Assembly (NCBI GenBank): GCA_945897955.1
Contig: CAMDGQ010000037.1
Span: 1 to 41,670 of the forward strand
Direction: 5' to 3'
From: Tepidiphilus sp. J10
GTDB lineage: Bacteria; Pseudomonadota; Gammaproteobacteria; Burkholderiales; Thiobacillaceae
DNA: 41,670 nt
The notes below the pieces were generated by a model, which was given only the letters and a program-made list of their open reading frames with translations, searched no databases and was not told where the DNA came from. Each line of letters starts with the position of its first letter. Positions within the stretch are counted from its first letter, which is position 1. The translations under genes and the position numbers were made by a program. This document shows, in pieces, positions 1 to 10,306 of the stretch.

Positions 1-475
1 GGGTCATCAATGTGATGCTGCCGATGTGCGGCGCGGCACGCAGTGCGGCCAGCATCTCAGGCAGGCGCTTCGGATTGATGCCGAGGCGGTTCATGCCGGT
101 ATTCAGCTTGAGCAGCACATCGACGCGTTGCGCAAGCCGCGCGCGCGCCAGCATATCGAGCTGATCGGCGCGATGTATGACCGGACGCAGCCGCAGACGC
201 GCGATTTCGGGCAGTTCGTCGGGATGAAAAAAACCTTCCAGCAGGACAATGGGATGGCTGTAGCCCTCGCCGCGCAGTTGCGCAGCCTCCTCCAGGCGCA
301 GCACCGCGAAGCCATCGGCGGCGCGCAATGCCCGCGCCGTCCGGCTCAGGCCGTGGCCATAGGCGTCGGCCTTGACCACCGCCAGGATGCGTGAATTCGG
401 CGCGGCGGCGCGCGCCACGCCCAGGTTATGGGCGAGCGCGGCGGTGTCGATGCGGGCAATCAGCGGACGCGTCAT
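1..475 (-). CDS. alr: Alanine racemase, N-terminal part (3' end beyond the left edge)
   Basis: The visible 158 residues are the start of a PLP-dependent alanine racemase, which interconverts L- and D-alanine in the cytoplasm to supply D-Ala for peptidoglycan. The PLP-lysine motif AVVKADAYGHG is clear, with Lys at residue 35, and the LLKLNTGMNRLG segment further on fits the TIM-barrel domain. The ATG at 475 is chosen because it places the PLP motif at the usual distance from the N-terminus. The gene lies 19 bases downstream of dnaB on the same strand, the dnaB-alr order common in proteobacteria. About 200 C-terminal residues are missing because the window ends. Confidence 0.93.
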   Translation of the reverse strand, partial: MTRPLIARIDTAALAHNLGVARAAAPNSRILAVVKADAYGHGLSRTARALRAADGFAVLRLEEAAQLRGEGYSHPIVLLEGFFHPDELPEIARLRLRPVIHRADQLDMLARARLAQRVDVLLKLNTGMNRLGINPKRLPEMLAALRAAPHIGSITLMT

Positions 476-494
476 GAATCAGCCGCCGGCAACA

Positions 495-1892
495 TTAGTC
501 GCCATATCCGCCACCGCCGCCGGCGAAGCTCTCGAACTTGGTGTATTCGCCGAGGAAGGTCAGCCGCACCGTGCCGATCGGGCCGTTACGCTGCTTGCCG
601 ATGATGATCTCGGCGGTGCCCTTGTCCGGGCTGTCCGGGTTGTACACCTCGTCTCGGTAGATGAACAGAATCACGTCGGCATCCTGCTCAATGGCGCCGG
701 ACTCGCGCAGGTCGGACATGATCGGACGCTTGTTCGGGCGCTGTTCCAGCGAGCGATTGAGCTGCGATAGCGCAATCACCGGTACATGCAGTTCCTTCGC
801 CAGGCCTTTCAGCGAACGCGAGATTTCCGAGATTTCGGTCGCCCGGTTCTCGCTCTGGCCGCTGCTGCTGCCGGACATCAACTGGATGTAGTCGAGCACG
901 ATCAGACCGAGCGGGCGATCTTCCTTGCACTGCCGCGCCAGCCGGCGGGCGCGGGCGCGTACCTCCATCGCTGACAGGCCGGGCGATTCGTCGATGAAGA
1001 ACGGCGTTTCATTCAGCCGGCCGAGTGCGTGCGTCAAGCGCGGCCAGTCGTCCTCGCCGATGCGGCCGGTGCGCAACTTGTGCTGATCCAGCCGGCCGAC
1101 CGAACCCAGCATCCGCATGACCAGTTGCGCCGCGCCCATTTCCATACTGAACACGGCGACCGACATGTTCGAGTCGAGCGCGACGTTTTCTGCGATGTTC
1201 AGGCTGAAGGCCGTTTTTCCCATACTCGGTCTGCCCGCGACGATGATCAGGTCGCCCGGTTGCAGGCCGGATGTCTTGGTGTCGAGATCGACGAAGCCGG
1301 TCGGCACGCCGGTGACCTCGCTCGGGTTGTCGCGGTTGTAGAGCTCGTCGATGCGGGTGACGACTTCCATCAGCAGCGGCTGCACGGCCTGGAAACCCTG
1401 CGTCGTCTTTGCGCCGGCTTCCTTGATCTCGAATACCTTGGCTTCCGCCTGATCGAGGATTTCCGCCGCGCTGCGGCCGGCCGGGCTGAACGCGGATTCC
1501 GAAATCTCGGCGCCGACCTCGACCAGTTTGCGCAGCACCGCACGCTCGCGCACGATTTCCGCGTAGCGCCGGATGTTGGCGGCGGACGGCGTGTTCTGCG
1601 CCAGCGCCGCCAGGTAGCCGAGGCCGCCGGTTTCATCCAGCTTGCCGAACGACTCCAGCGCTTCTGCCACGGTGACCACGTCGGCCGGCTTGTTGGCGTC
1701 GATCAGCCGGGTGATCTGGCGCCAGATCGCGCGATGGTCGGCGCGGTAGAAATCCTGTTCGTTGATCAGGTCCGCCACCCGTTCCCAGGCGGTGTTTTCC
1801 AGCATCAGCCCGCCCAGCACGGATTGCTCCGCCTCGACCGAATGCGGCGGCAGTTTCAGGGCGGATAGTTCGGGATCGAAGTGGTCGGACAT
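495..1892 (-). CDS. dnaB: Replicative DNA helicase DnaB
   Basis: The 465-residue product is the hexameric replicative helicase that unwinds DNA ahead of the replisome. The N-terminal all-helical domain (about residues 15-120) is followed by a RecA-like ATPase domain with the Walker A motif GRPSMGKT, a Walker B-like LIVLDYIQLM segment and the DLRESGAIEQDAD region. No intein interrupts it and its length matches DnaB. An upstream in-frame extension is possible, but the ATG at 1892 (MSDHFDPELS) gives the usual N-terminus. The helicase is divergent to pcm across about 230 bases and sits directly upstream of alr. Confidence 0.97.
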   Translation of the reverse strand: MSDHFDPELSALKLPPHSVEAEQSVLGGLMLENTAWERVADLINEQDFYRADHRAIWRQITRLIDANKPADVVTVAEALESFGKLDETGGLGYLAALAQNTPSAANIRRYAEIVRERAVLRKLVEVGAEISESAFSPAGRSAAEILDQAEAKVFEIKEAGAKTTQGFQAVQPLLMEVVTRIDELYNRDNPSEVTGVPTGFVDLDTKTSGLQPGDLIIVAGRPSMGKTAFSLNIAENVALDSNMSVAVFSMEMGAAQLVMRMLGSVGRLDQHKLRTGRIGEDDWPRLTHALGRLNETPFFIDESPGLSAMEVRARARRLARQCKEDRPLGLIVLDYIQLMSGSSSGQSENRATEISEISRSLKGLAKELHVPVIALSQLNRSLEQRPNKRPIMSDLRESGAIEQDADVILFIYRDEVYNPDSPDKGTAEIIIGKQRNGPIGTVRLTFLGEYTKFESFAGGGGGYGD

Positions 1893-2124
1893 GGGGGCGT
1901 TTCTCGGGAGAGGCGGCATTGTAAAGCCAGCCCGAGGCAAAGTCCGGACGCGCCTTGCGGCCTGATTCAATACCGTGGCTTTTGGGCGCGCCGGTTGGGG
2001 ACTATAAAAAAAGAGGACGACAGGAGCCCGTCGGAGTTGGACGCGTGGGCAAGGAAAGGGCCCGGGTGCGCGGCTTTTATACTTGCGCTTGCCAGTGTTC
2101 GACGGGTTTCTGGCCGAGGCAGCC

Positions 2125-2823
2125 ATGAATACGCATACGGCATTCGAGTTGGACTATCTGATCGACCAGATTCGCGATGAAGTGCGCGAAACCAGCGGCA
2201 TGACCGGACGTCGTGCGCTGGAGACAGACATCATGCAAGCGCTGCGCCAGGTGCCGCGCGAGGCGTTTGTGCCGGAAGACCTGTATGCCCGCGCTTACGC
2301 CAACCGGCCGCTGCCGATCGGCTATGGGCAAACCATTTCTCAGCCCTATATCGTCGCCTTGATGACCGATCTGATCCGGCCGCAGGCGGGAGATGTTGTG
2401 CTGGAAATCGGCACCGGTTCCGGGTATCAGGCCGCCATTCTGTCCAGGCTGGTGAAACAGGTTTACTCGCTCGAAATCGTCGCCCCGCTCGCCGAGCAAG
2501 CCCTCAAACGCCTGCGCGGCCTGGGCTATGACAACGTCGAGGTACGCACCGGCAATGGTCATCTTGGCTGGCCGGAGCACGCCCCGTATGACGCGATTCT
2601 GGTCACCGCCGCAGCGACAGCCATCCCGCCGGCGCTGATCGAGCAACTCAAACCCGGCGGCACCCTGGTCATCCCGGTTGGCGATCAGTACGCCAGGCAG
2701 GAATTACGCGTTGTCAGCAAGGACGCCCAGGGCAAGGTCGAGGCGAAAGACGTGCTGCCCGTGATCTTTGTCCCGATGACCGGCAACCCCGGCGAAGCAG
2801 CGGGCAGGCCGACTTGCCTGTAA
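2125..2823 (+). CDS. pcm: Protein-L-isoaspartate O-methyltransferase
   Basis: The 232-residue protein transfers a methyl group from S-adenosylmethionine to abnormal L-isoaspartyl residues, starting protein repair. The SAM-binding motif I, VLEIGTGSGYQAA, lies near residue 95, and the upstream segment containing the PIGYGQTISQP signature is typical of the family. The ATG at 2125 is preferred over an upstream in-frame TTG because a GAGG ribosome-binding site lies at 2116-2119. In many proteobacteria pcm sits next to surE and rpoS; here it stands alone, divergent from dnaB and followed by a short repeat-rich spacer. Confidence 0.93.
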   Translation: MNTHTAFELDYLIDQIRDEVRETSGMTGRRALETDIMQALRQVPREAFVPEDLYARAYANRPLPIGYGQTISQPYIVALMTDLIRPQAGDVVLEIGTGSGYQAAILSRLVKQVYSLEIVAPLAEQALKRLRGLGYDNVEVRTGNGHLGWPEHAPYDAILVTAAATAIPPALIEQLKPGGTLVIPVGDQYARQELRVVSKDAQGKVEAKDVLPVIFVPMTGNPGEAAGRPTCL

Positions 2824-2859
2824 CTTCCATTGGCAGGATGTTGAAAAGGTGCCGCCCCC

Positions 2860-2952
2860 CCGGAATACAGGCATTCCGGATGGCGACCAGGCCGGGGCCG
2901 AGTTCAGCGTGCCCAGACAAATCAACGGCTTCTGGATGCCGGCGTTCGCCGG
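2860..2952. repeat. Two small inverted repeats, REP-like intergenic element
   Basis: Two perfect hairpins lie between the convergent genes pcm and the FAD dehydrogenase. The first pairs CCGGAAT (2860-2866) with ATTCCGG (2873-2879). The second is CCGGCG-TT-CGCCGG at 2939-2952, within the phrase CTGGATGCCGGCGTTCGCCG. This phrase resembles dispersed palindromes found in many proteobacterial intergenic regions. There is no T-tract, so an intrinsic terminator role is uncertain. Whether it is multicopy cannot be judged from this window. Confidence 0.55.
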
Positions 2953-2993
2953 TATGAAGGTGGTTCCGGGTTGTCTCGTTTATCAGCAGGCTG

Positions 2994-4616
2994 CTAGCGC
3001 TTTGCCTGGGCAACCAGGCTCAACGCTACCGCTTCCGCAACCTTGATGCCGTCGACGGCGGCGGACAGGATGCCGCCGGCGTAGCCGGCGCCTTCGCCGG
3101 CGGGGTAGAGGCCGCGCGTGTTCAGGCTTTGGCAGTCTTCGCCTCGGGTGATGCGGATCGGCGCGGAGGTGCGCGTTTCGACGCCGGTGAGCACCGCGTC
3201 GTCCATCGCGAAGCCCTTGATCTGTTTGTCGAATGCCGGCAGCGCTTCGCGGAGGGTGGCGATGACGTAGTCGGGCAGGCAGGTGGACAGATCGGTCCAA
3301 TGCACACCCGGCGTGTAGGACGGGATCACCGTACCCGGTCCGGTGGACGGCCGGCCGGCGAGGAAGTCACCGACTTTCTGCGCCGGCGCCAGGTAGCCGC
3401 CGCCGCCGGCCTGGAAGGCGCGTTCTTCCCAGCGGCGCTGGAATTCCATGCCGGCGAGCGGGTTGGTGTTGATATCCGCGCCGAAATCCTTCGGTTCGAT
3501 GCCGACCACGATGGCGGCGTTGGCGTTGCGTTCGTTGCGCGAATACTGGCTCATGCCGTTAGTCACCACGCGGCCCGGCTCGGAAGTGGCGGCGACCACG
3601 GTGCCGCCCGGACACATGCAGAAGCTGTAGGCAGAACGGCCGTTGCCGGCGTGATGCACCAGTTTGTAATCGGCCGCGCCAAGGGTGGAATTGCCGGCGT
3701 AATCGCCGAAGCGGCAGTGGTCGATCAACGATTGCGGGTGTTCGATGCGGAAGCCGACCGAGAACGGCTTCGGTTCGATGTAAACGCCGCGCTGGTGCAG
3801 CATCGTGAAGGTGTCGCGCGCGCTGTGCCCGAGCGCCAGCACGACATGGTCGGCGGCGATGCGCTCGCCATCGGCCAGCACGACGCCCTTGATCCGGCCG
3901 TCAGCGATGTCCAGATCGACAACGCGGCTCTGGAAGCGGATCTCGCCGCCAAGTTCGGTGATGGTCTGGCGCATGTGTTCGACCATGGTGACCAGTTTGA
4001 AGGTGCCGATGTGCGGTTTGCTGACGTAAAGGATTTCCGGCGGTGCGCCGGCCTTGACGAATTCCTCCAGCACCTTGCGGCCGTGGTGTTGCGGATCCTT
4101 GATCTGGCTGTACAGCTTTCCGTCGGAAAAGGTGCCGGCGCCGCCCTCGCCAAACTGCACGTTGGATTCCGGATTCAGCTCGCCTTTGCGCCACAGGCCC
4201 CAGGTATCCCTGGTGCGCTCGCGCACGACCTTGCCGCGTTCCAGCACGATCGGCTTGAATCCCATCTGCGCCAGCAACAGCGCGGAGAGCAGGCCGCAGG
4301 GGCCGGCGCCGATCACCAGCGGCCGCGATTGAAAGCCCTCCGGCGCATGCGCGACGAAGCGATAAGCCATGTCCGGCGTCGGCATGACATGCTTGTCGCC
4401 GCGAAGCCGTTTCAGCAGCGCCGCTTCATTGTTTACTTCGACATCCAGCGTGTAGATCAGCGCGATCTCGGCGCGCTTGCGGGCATCGAAGCCGCGCCGG
4501 TGGATGTTGAAGCGGATCAGTTGCGCCGCCTGAATACCCAGCTTTTTCAGAATGGCGGCCTGGAGGGCGGATTCGGGATGGTCGAGGGGGAGTTTGACTT
4601 CGGTCAGCCGCAGCAT
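2994..4616 (-). CDS. FAD-dependent dehydrogenase of unknown substrate (COG2509-like)
   Basis: The 540-residue flavoprotein has a central dinucleotide-binding motif, VIGAGPCGLLSALLLAQMG, near residue 102, preceded by a distinct N-terminal domain of about 95 residues. A second conserved block, the GHSARDTF segment, and a C-terminal AGEGAGYAGGILSAAVDG signature that closes the FAD site are both present. This architecture matches the uncharacterised FAD-dependent dehydrogenases of COG2509 rather than a named enzyme. The family is widespread, cytoplasmic and of unknown substrate. It starts at the ATG at 4616, divergent from the MscS gene, and shows no operon partner. Confidence 0.85.
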   Translation of the reverse strand: MLRLTEVKLPLDHPESALQAAILKKLGIQAAQLIRFNIHRRGFDARKRAEIALIYTLDVEVNNEAALLKRLRGDKHVMPTPDMAYRFVAHAPEGFQSRPLVIGAGPCGLLSALLLAQMGFKPIVLERGKVVRERTRDTWGLWRKGELNPESNVQFGEGGAGTFSDGKLYSQIKDPQHHGRKVLEEFVKAGAPPEILYVSKPHIGTFKLVTMVEHMRQTITELGGEIRFQSRVVDLDIADGRIKGVVLADGERIAADHVVLALGHSARDTFTMLHQRGVYIEPKPFSVGFRIEHPQSLIDHCRFGDYAGNSTLGAADYKLVHHAGNGRSAYSFCMCPGGTVVAATSEPGRVVTNGMSQYSRNERNANAAIVVGIEPKDFGADINTNPLAGMEFQRRWEERAFQAGGGGYLAPAQKVGDFLAGRPSTGPGTVIPSYTPGVHWTDLSTCLPDYVIATLREALPAFDKQIKGFAMDDAVLTGVETRTSAPIRITRGEDCQSLNTRGLYPAGEGAGYAGGILSAAVDGIKVAEAVALSLVAQAKR

Positions 4617-4726
4617 GGTGAAAGCGCGCCGGGCGATTGCCCGGGCGGGTCGGAAGGTTCATCGAGGCCCGGATTTTAGCCCGCGCCGCCTTAGAATCCC
4701 GCTTCTTCACCTCTCGGGAGCGCCTC

Positions 4727-5563
4727 ATGATCGACCCCCTCGTCCAGAACATCGCCGCGCTGGAACAAGTCCAGCGCACCGCCATCGACCTCGCGCTGCA
4801 ATTCGGCCCCAAGCTGTTTGTCGCCATCCTGATTCTGCTGGCCGGCTATTTCGTCGGGCGCTGGGTGGGCCGCGCCATGGAAAGTTTCCTGGTGAAACTG
4901 GAACTCGACGTCACCGTGCGCATCCTGCTGGTGCGGCTGGCGCGCCTGCTGGTGCTGGGCCTGTTCGGCGTGATGGCGTTGCAGAATCTGGGCATCGAAC
5001 TGCTGCCGCTGATCGCCGGCCTTGGCGTCGCCGGCGCCGGCCTCGCGCTGGCCATGCAGGGCGTGCTGTCCAACGTGGCGGCGGGGTTCACGATCATCTT
5101 CACGCGGCCGTTCAAGGTGGGCGAATACATTTCCATCGTCGGCGAGGAAGGCCAGGTCGAGGCGATCAGCCTGTTCAATACCGTGTTGAGCCATCCGGAC
5201 CTGTCGCGCGTGGTTATTCCCAACCGCAAGATCGCCGGTGAAATCCTGCACAACTACGGCCAGGTGCGTCAGGTCAACCTGAGCGTCGGCGTTGCCTACG
5301 ACACCGATCTTGGCGCTGCGCTGGCGCGCATCGACGCTCTGCTGGCCGCCAATCCGCATGTGCTGCGCGATCCGGCGCCGCTGGTGCAGGTCGCCACGCT
5401 GGCCGATTCCTCGATCAGCATCGGCATTCGGCCCTGGGTTTCGGTGGATGCCTTCGGCACGGCGGCGGGCGAAATCAACAAGGCGGTTGTGGAGAGCTTC
5501 CGCGCCGGCGGTATCGCGATTCCGTTCCCGCAACGGGAAGTGCGGCTGCTCGGGCAGGGGTGA
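4727..5563 (+). CDS. Small-conductance mechanosensitive channel (MscS family)
   Basis: The 278-residue inner-membrane protein belongs to the MscS family of tension-gated channels that release solutes on hypo-osmotic shock. Three hydrophobic helices occupy about residues 18-45, 60-85 and 90-118. The third is the glycine/alanine-rich pore helix (GLGVAGAGLALAMQGVLSN), followed by the FTRPFKVGEYI beta-domain motif. Length and layout match the minimal E. coli MscS type. The ATG at 4727 follows a GGGAG site at 4715-4719, which decides the start over an upstream in-frame codon. No obvious operon partner. Confidence 0.92.
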   Translation: MIDPLVQNIAALEQVQRTAIDLALQFGPKLFVAILILLAGYFVGRWVGRAMESFLVKLELDVTVRILLVRLARLLVLGLFGVMALQNLGIELLPLIAGLGVAGAGLALAMQGVLSNVAAGFTIIFTRPFKVGEYISIVGEEGQVEAISLFNTVLSHPDLSRVVIPNRKIAGEILHNYGQVRQVNLSVGVAYDTDLGAALARIDALLAANPHVLRDPAPLVQVATLADSSISIGIRPWVSVDAFGTAAGEINKAVVESFRAGGIAIPFPQREVRLLGQG

Positions 5564-5705
5564 ACGCGCGGGTCGATGGGCAGCGGTTACAACTGCTTAC
5601 AGATTGGCATGCACTGGAAACGCTCTCGGAATGTTTCCTGCATACGATGCGAACCATCCCGCGCTGAATGGTTCGGCGGCGGGAATGAAACCAAGGAGTA
5701 ACACC

Positions 5706-6272
5706 GTGAGAACCGCTACTTTTCTGAAGACTTTGACCCTGCTTGGTTTGACCAGCCTGACTCTGGCTGCGGCTTCCGGCCAGGCGGATGACGGCTACGG
5801 CTATTACGGCAGAGCGCCACAGGTAAATCCGTGGGCGGGCGCACCTGCCACCGGCAATCCCTGGATGAACAACGCGGCCATGCAGCAGGCGCGCTTTGCC
5901 GCTGCGCTGAAACAGCGTCAGGCACAACTGGATCAACGCCAGGATGCCCAGATGCAGCGCATCCTGAACGGCATGGAGAGCGGCAGATTGTCACTGCGCG
6001 AGGCCACCGCTCTGCTGCGCGAACATATCGCCATCTCCAATCAGGAACGTGCCTTCATGGCCGACGGCCGTTTGGGGCCGAATGAACTGGCCAGTCTGGA
6101 GCAGCGTCTGAACGAAGCGGAACGGCACATCACGTTCGAACAGAGCGACCGGGAAAAGGCCGAGCGCAGGGGGCGACCCGAGGACATGGGGCATCGTGGC
6201 GAGGCGGGACATCCGGGGGATAGCGACCGTCGCGGTGATACCGGGCACTTCGGCGAGAACGGTCGTCGTTGA
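5706..6272 (+). CDS. Secreted small protein with Gly/Arg/His-rich tail, unknown function
   Basis: I do not recognise this 188-residue protein. The first about 28 residues form a clear Sec signal peptide (hydrophobic core LTLLGLTSLTLAAASG with an Ala-type cleavage site), so the mature protein should be periplasmic or exported. The mature part starts with a Gly/Tyr-rich segment, then has a helical, Gln-rich, charged core containing DGRLGPNELASLEQRL, and ends in a low-complexity tail of repeated GHRGE, GHPGD and GHFGE units. The GTG at 5706 is chosen because AAGGAG lies at 5693-5698. The His-rich tail could bind metal, but nothing else supports that. Confidence 0.7.
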   Translation: MRTATFLKTLTLLGLTSLTLAAASGQADDGYGYYGRAPQVNPWAGAPATGNPWMNNAAMQQARFAAALKQRQAQLDQRQDAQMQRILNGMESGRLSLREATALLREHIAISNQERAFMADGRLGPNELASLEQRLNEAERHITFEQSDREKAERRGRPEDMGHRGEAGHPGDSDRRGDTGHFGENGRR

Positions 6273-6288
6273 ACTCCTCCTTGCAACC

Positions 6289-6309
6289 TGCCCCGGTCTG
6301 ACCGGGGCA
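6289..6309. terminator. Hairpin between convergent genes
   Basis: A perfect 9-bp stem pairs TGCCCCGGT (6289-6297) with ACCGGGGCA (6301-6309) around a CTG loop. It lies between the secreted-protein gene (plus) and sucD (minus), so it could end transcripts from both sides. There is no clear T-run on either side, so it is not a textbook intrinsic terminator. Confidence 0.6.
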
Positions 6310-6357
6310 GGCAAGCCATCTGCTCCGGCAGGCCGGGGCGTCAGCGTCCGGCGTGCA

Positions 6358-7236
6358 TCAGACTTTTCGTCCGATCGCCTCCACACAGGCTTCACCAAGG
6401 CCGGCGGGGCTCCTGGCGACGACGACGCCGGCCGCTTCCAGTGCGGCGATCTTGTCCAGCGCCGAGCCGCTGCCGCCGGAGATGATTGCGCCGGCATGAC
6501 CCATGCGTTTGCCTTTCGGCGCGGTCACGCCGGCAATGTAGCCGGCGACGGGTTTGGTGACATGCGCTTTGATGTATTCGGCGGCTTCTTCTTCACGGCT
6601 GCCGCCGATTTCGCCGACCAGGATGATGGCTTCGGTTTCCGGGTCGGACTGGAACATTTCCAGGCAGTCGATGAAATCCAGCCCTTTGATCGGGTCGCCG
6701 CCGATGCCGACGCAGGTGCTCTGGCCGAGACCCAGCCTGGTAGTCTGATAAACCGCTTCGTAGGTCAGCGTGCCGGAGCGAGAGACGACGCCGACCTTGC
6801 CTTTCTGGTGTATGAAGCCGGGCATGATGCCGATCTTGCATTCGTCCGGGGTGATGATGCCCGGGCAGTTGGGACCGATCAGCACCGAGCCGCTGGCGCG
6901 CAGCGCGGCTTTTACGTTGATCATGTCGCGTACCGGGATACCTTCGGTGATGCAGACGATGACTTTGATGCCGGCGTCGGCGGCTTCCAGGATGCCGTCG
7001 GCGGCGAAGCCGGCGGGGACATAGATCACCGTGGCGTCGGCGCCGGTTTCCCTGACGGCGTCGCGTACCGTGTTGAACACCGGGAGATCGAGATGGCGCT
7101 GGCCGCCTTTGCCGGGGGTGACACCGCCGACCATTTGCGTGCCGTAGCGAATTGCCTGCTCGGAATGAAAAGTGCCCTGCTTGCCGGTGAAGCCCTGGCA
7201 GATGACCTTGGTGTGCTGGTTGATCAGGATGCTCAT
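6358..7236 (-). CDS. sucD: Succinyl-CoA synthetase (ADP-forming), alpha subunit
   Basis: The 292-residue alpha subunit binds CoA and carries the phosphohistidine of succinyl-CoA synthetase, the TCA-cycle step that converts succinyl-CoA to succinate with NTP formation. The N-terminal CoA-binding Rossmann domain starts with [20 protein letters not shown], and the C-terminal part contains the [14 protein letters not shown] segment holding the active-site His. Length equals that of the E. coli subunit. It follows sucC with one base between the sucC stop and the sucD ATG, so the two are translationally coupled. Confidence 0.97.
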   Translation of the reverse strand: MSILINQHTKVICQGFTGKQGTFHSEQAIRYGTQMVGGVTPGKGGQRHLDLPVFNTVRDAVRETGADATVIYVPAGFAADGILEAADAGIKVIVCITEGIPVRDMINVKAALRASGSVLIGPNCPGIITPDECKIGIMPGFIHQKGKVGVVSRSGTLTYEAVYQTTRLGLGQSTCVGIGGDPIKGLDFIDCLEMFQSDPETEAIILVGEIGGSREEEAAEYIKAHVTKPVAGYIAGVTAPKGKRMGHAGAIISGGSGSALDKIAALEAAGVVVARSPAGLGEACVEAIGRKV

Positions 7237-7237
7237 G

Positions 7238-8416
7238 TCAGTTCGCCTCCGCTGCTTTTACAGCCAGTCTGGCCGCCTGATCGAGATCGTCACTGGCCTG
7301 GATGGGCAGGCCGGATGTGGTTACGGCGTCGGCCAGCATTTTGCGACCGAGTTCAACATTGGTGCCCTCCAGTCGGACGACGACAGGGATGGTGACGCCA
7401 ACTTCCTTTACCGCGTCGATGACGCCCTGGGCGATCACGTCGCAGCGCATGATGCCGCCGAAGATGTTGATCAGAACCGCCTTCACGTTCGGGTCGGAGA
7501 GGATGATCTTGAACGCTTGCGCCACGGTCTGCGCCGATGCGCCGCCGCCGACATCGAGGAAGTTGGCCGGCATGCCGCCGGAAAGTTTGATCAGATCCAT
7601 GGTCGCCATGGCCAGACCGGCGCCGTTGACCATGCAGCCGATATTGCCGTTCAGGGCGATGTAGTTCAGGTTGTAGCCGAGCGCTTCGGCTTCTTTCGGA
7701 TCGACCTGGGTCTGGTCGGCGATGTCGGCCAGTCCTTTCTGGCGATACAGCGCGTTGTCGTCGACGCCCATTTTGCAATCCAGCGGCAGCAGGCACCCGT
7801 CTGTGGTGACGATGAGCGGGTTGATCTCCAGCAAGGCCAGATCCTTGTCTATGAAGATGCGGTACAGCGTCTTCGCCATTTTCACGAATGCGCCGACCTG
7901 ATCGCCGACCAGGTCGAGTCCGAAGGCAAGGTTGCGGCCCTGGTAATCCATGAAACCGGTGGTCGGGTTGACCCATTCCTTGAGGATTTTTTCCGGCTGG
8001 CTGCGCGCGACTTCCTCGATTTCCATGCCGCCGGCGGAAGATGCAACGAAGCCGATGCGCTCGGCGGCGCGATCGACAGTGATGGAAAGATACAGCTCGC
8101 GCGCGATCGGCAGCGTTTCCTCGATCAGCAACTCGTTCACCGGTTGGCCGTCCGGCGCGTTCTGGTAAGTTGTGAGGCGGCTGCCGAGCAACTGGCCGGA
8201 AACGGTGCAGAGTTCGTCCAGCGAACGCACCAGCTTGACGCCGCCGGATTTGCCGCGACCGCCGGCATGGATCTGCGCCTTGGCAACCCAGGCCGTACCG
8301 CCAAGTTCGCCAGCGGCCGAGGAACAACCTTCGGCGCTGGCGACCACTACACCGCGTGGGATTGGGATGCCGTAGTCGCGCAGGACGGACTTGGCCTGGT
8401 ATTCGTGGAGATTCAT
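7238..8416 (-). CDS. sucC: Succinyl-CoA synthetase (ADP-forming), beta subunit
   Basis: The 392-residue beta subunit has the ATP-grasp nucleotide-binding domain ([18 protein letters not shown] at the start; [16 protein letters not shown] for the glycine-rich loop) and the C-terminal ligase domain with [15 protein letters not shown]. It binds nucleotide and succinate. The start at 8416 is the standard N-terminus; an AGG site lies upstream on this strand. sucCD form a two-gene operon here, without the sucAB genes that often precede them. They are divergent from the WrbA-like gene across about 110 bases. Confidence 0.97.
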   Translation of the reverse strand: MNLHEYQAKSVLRDYGIPIPRGVVVASAEGCSSAAGELGGTAWVAKAQIHAGGRGKSGGVKLVRSLDELCTVSGQLLGSRLTTYQNAPDGQPVNELLIEETLPIARELYLSITVDRAAERIGFVASSAGGMEIEEVARSQPEKILKEWVNPTTGFMDYQGRNLAFGLDLVGDQVGAFVKMAKTLYRIFIDKDLALLEINPLIVTTDGCLLPLDCKMGVDDNALYRQKGLADIADQTQVDPKEAEALGYNLNYIALNGNIGCMVNGAGLAMATMDLIKLSGGMPANFLDVGGGASAQTVAQAFKIILSDPNVKAVLINIFGGIMRCDVIAQGVIDAVKEVGVTIPVVVRLEGTNVELGRKMLADAVTTSGLPIQASDDLDQAARLAVKAAEAN

Positions 8417-8490
8417 GTCGGCGGACCTGGATTCAGGAAAACCGGCATTTTCCGGCAAACCGCCGCGCATCGCCAGAATATGAGATGTGA

Positions 8491-9835
<1,345 letters not shown>

Positions 9836-9839
<4 letters not shown>

Positions 9840-10186
9840 AGCCCGTCCCCCGCGCTGCGCTTCAAACCGTCGCCAGCACCAGCCTGATCGGCCTGATTTT
9901 TTTGTCGGTTGCCTGGGAACTCTGGCTGGCGCCCTTGCGCCCCGGCGGTTCCTGGCTGGTGTTGAAGGTCGTGCCGCTGTTGCTGCCGCTGTTCGGCATC
10001 CTGCGCGGCAAGGTGTACACCTATCGTTGGTCGACATTGCTGGTCTGGCTGTATTTCATCGAAGGCGCGGTGCGGGCCTGGACGGATGGCGGCATTTCAA
10101 GCCGGCTTGCCATGCTGGAGTGGGTGCTGGCGCTGGTCTTCTTCGCATCCGCTGCATTTTTTACACGCCTGAGTCCGCGCGATTGA
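9836..10186 (+). CDS. DUF2069 inner-membrane protein
   Basis: The 116-residue protein is predicted to span the membrane four times (about residues 13-31, 38-58, 63-82 and 93-110). The motif WLAPLRPGGSWLVLKVVPLL and the YTYRWSTLLVWLYFIEG segment are the signature of the DUF2069 family of small proteobacterial membrane proteins, for which no function is established. Its GTG start at 9836 overlaps the previous stop; the family N-terminus and coupling support this start. It is the last gene of the wrbA set. Confidence 0.82.
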
Positions 10187-10306
10187 GCGATTAGCGTTAT
10201 TTCCGCTTGCGTGCGATGCAGCAATTCGCGACAGTAGCACCCGCTGATTACGCACTTCCCTTCCCCGTTTGAACCGTCAGTTTGCAGACCTTTGCCTGAG
10301 GACTTT

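Noticed and set aside
1029..1868. Long open frame on the plus strand opposite dnaB
   Set aside because: The frame is an antisense shadow of the conserved dnaB gene; its translation is rich in Arg, Gln, Asp and His with no recognisable domain and no ribosome-binding site.
3129..4679. 516-codon open frame on the plus strand opposite the FAD dehydrogenase
   Set aside because: The minus strand encodes a clear flavoprotein with family motifs; the plus frame is a GC-rich mirror without known motifs.
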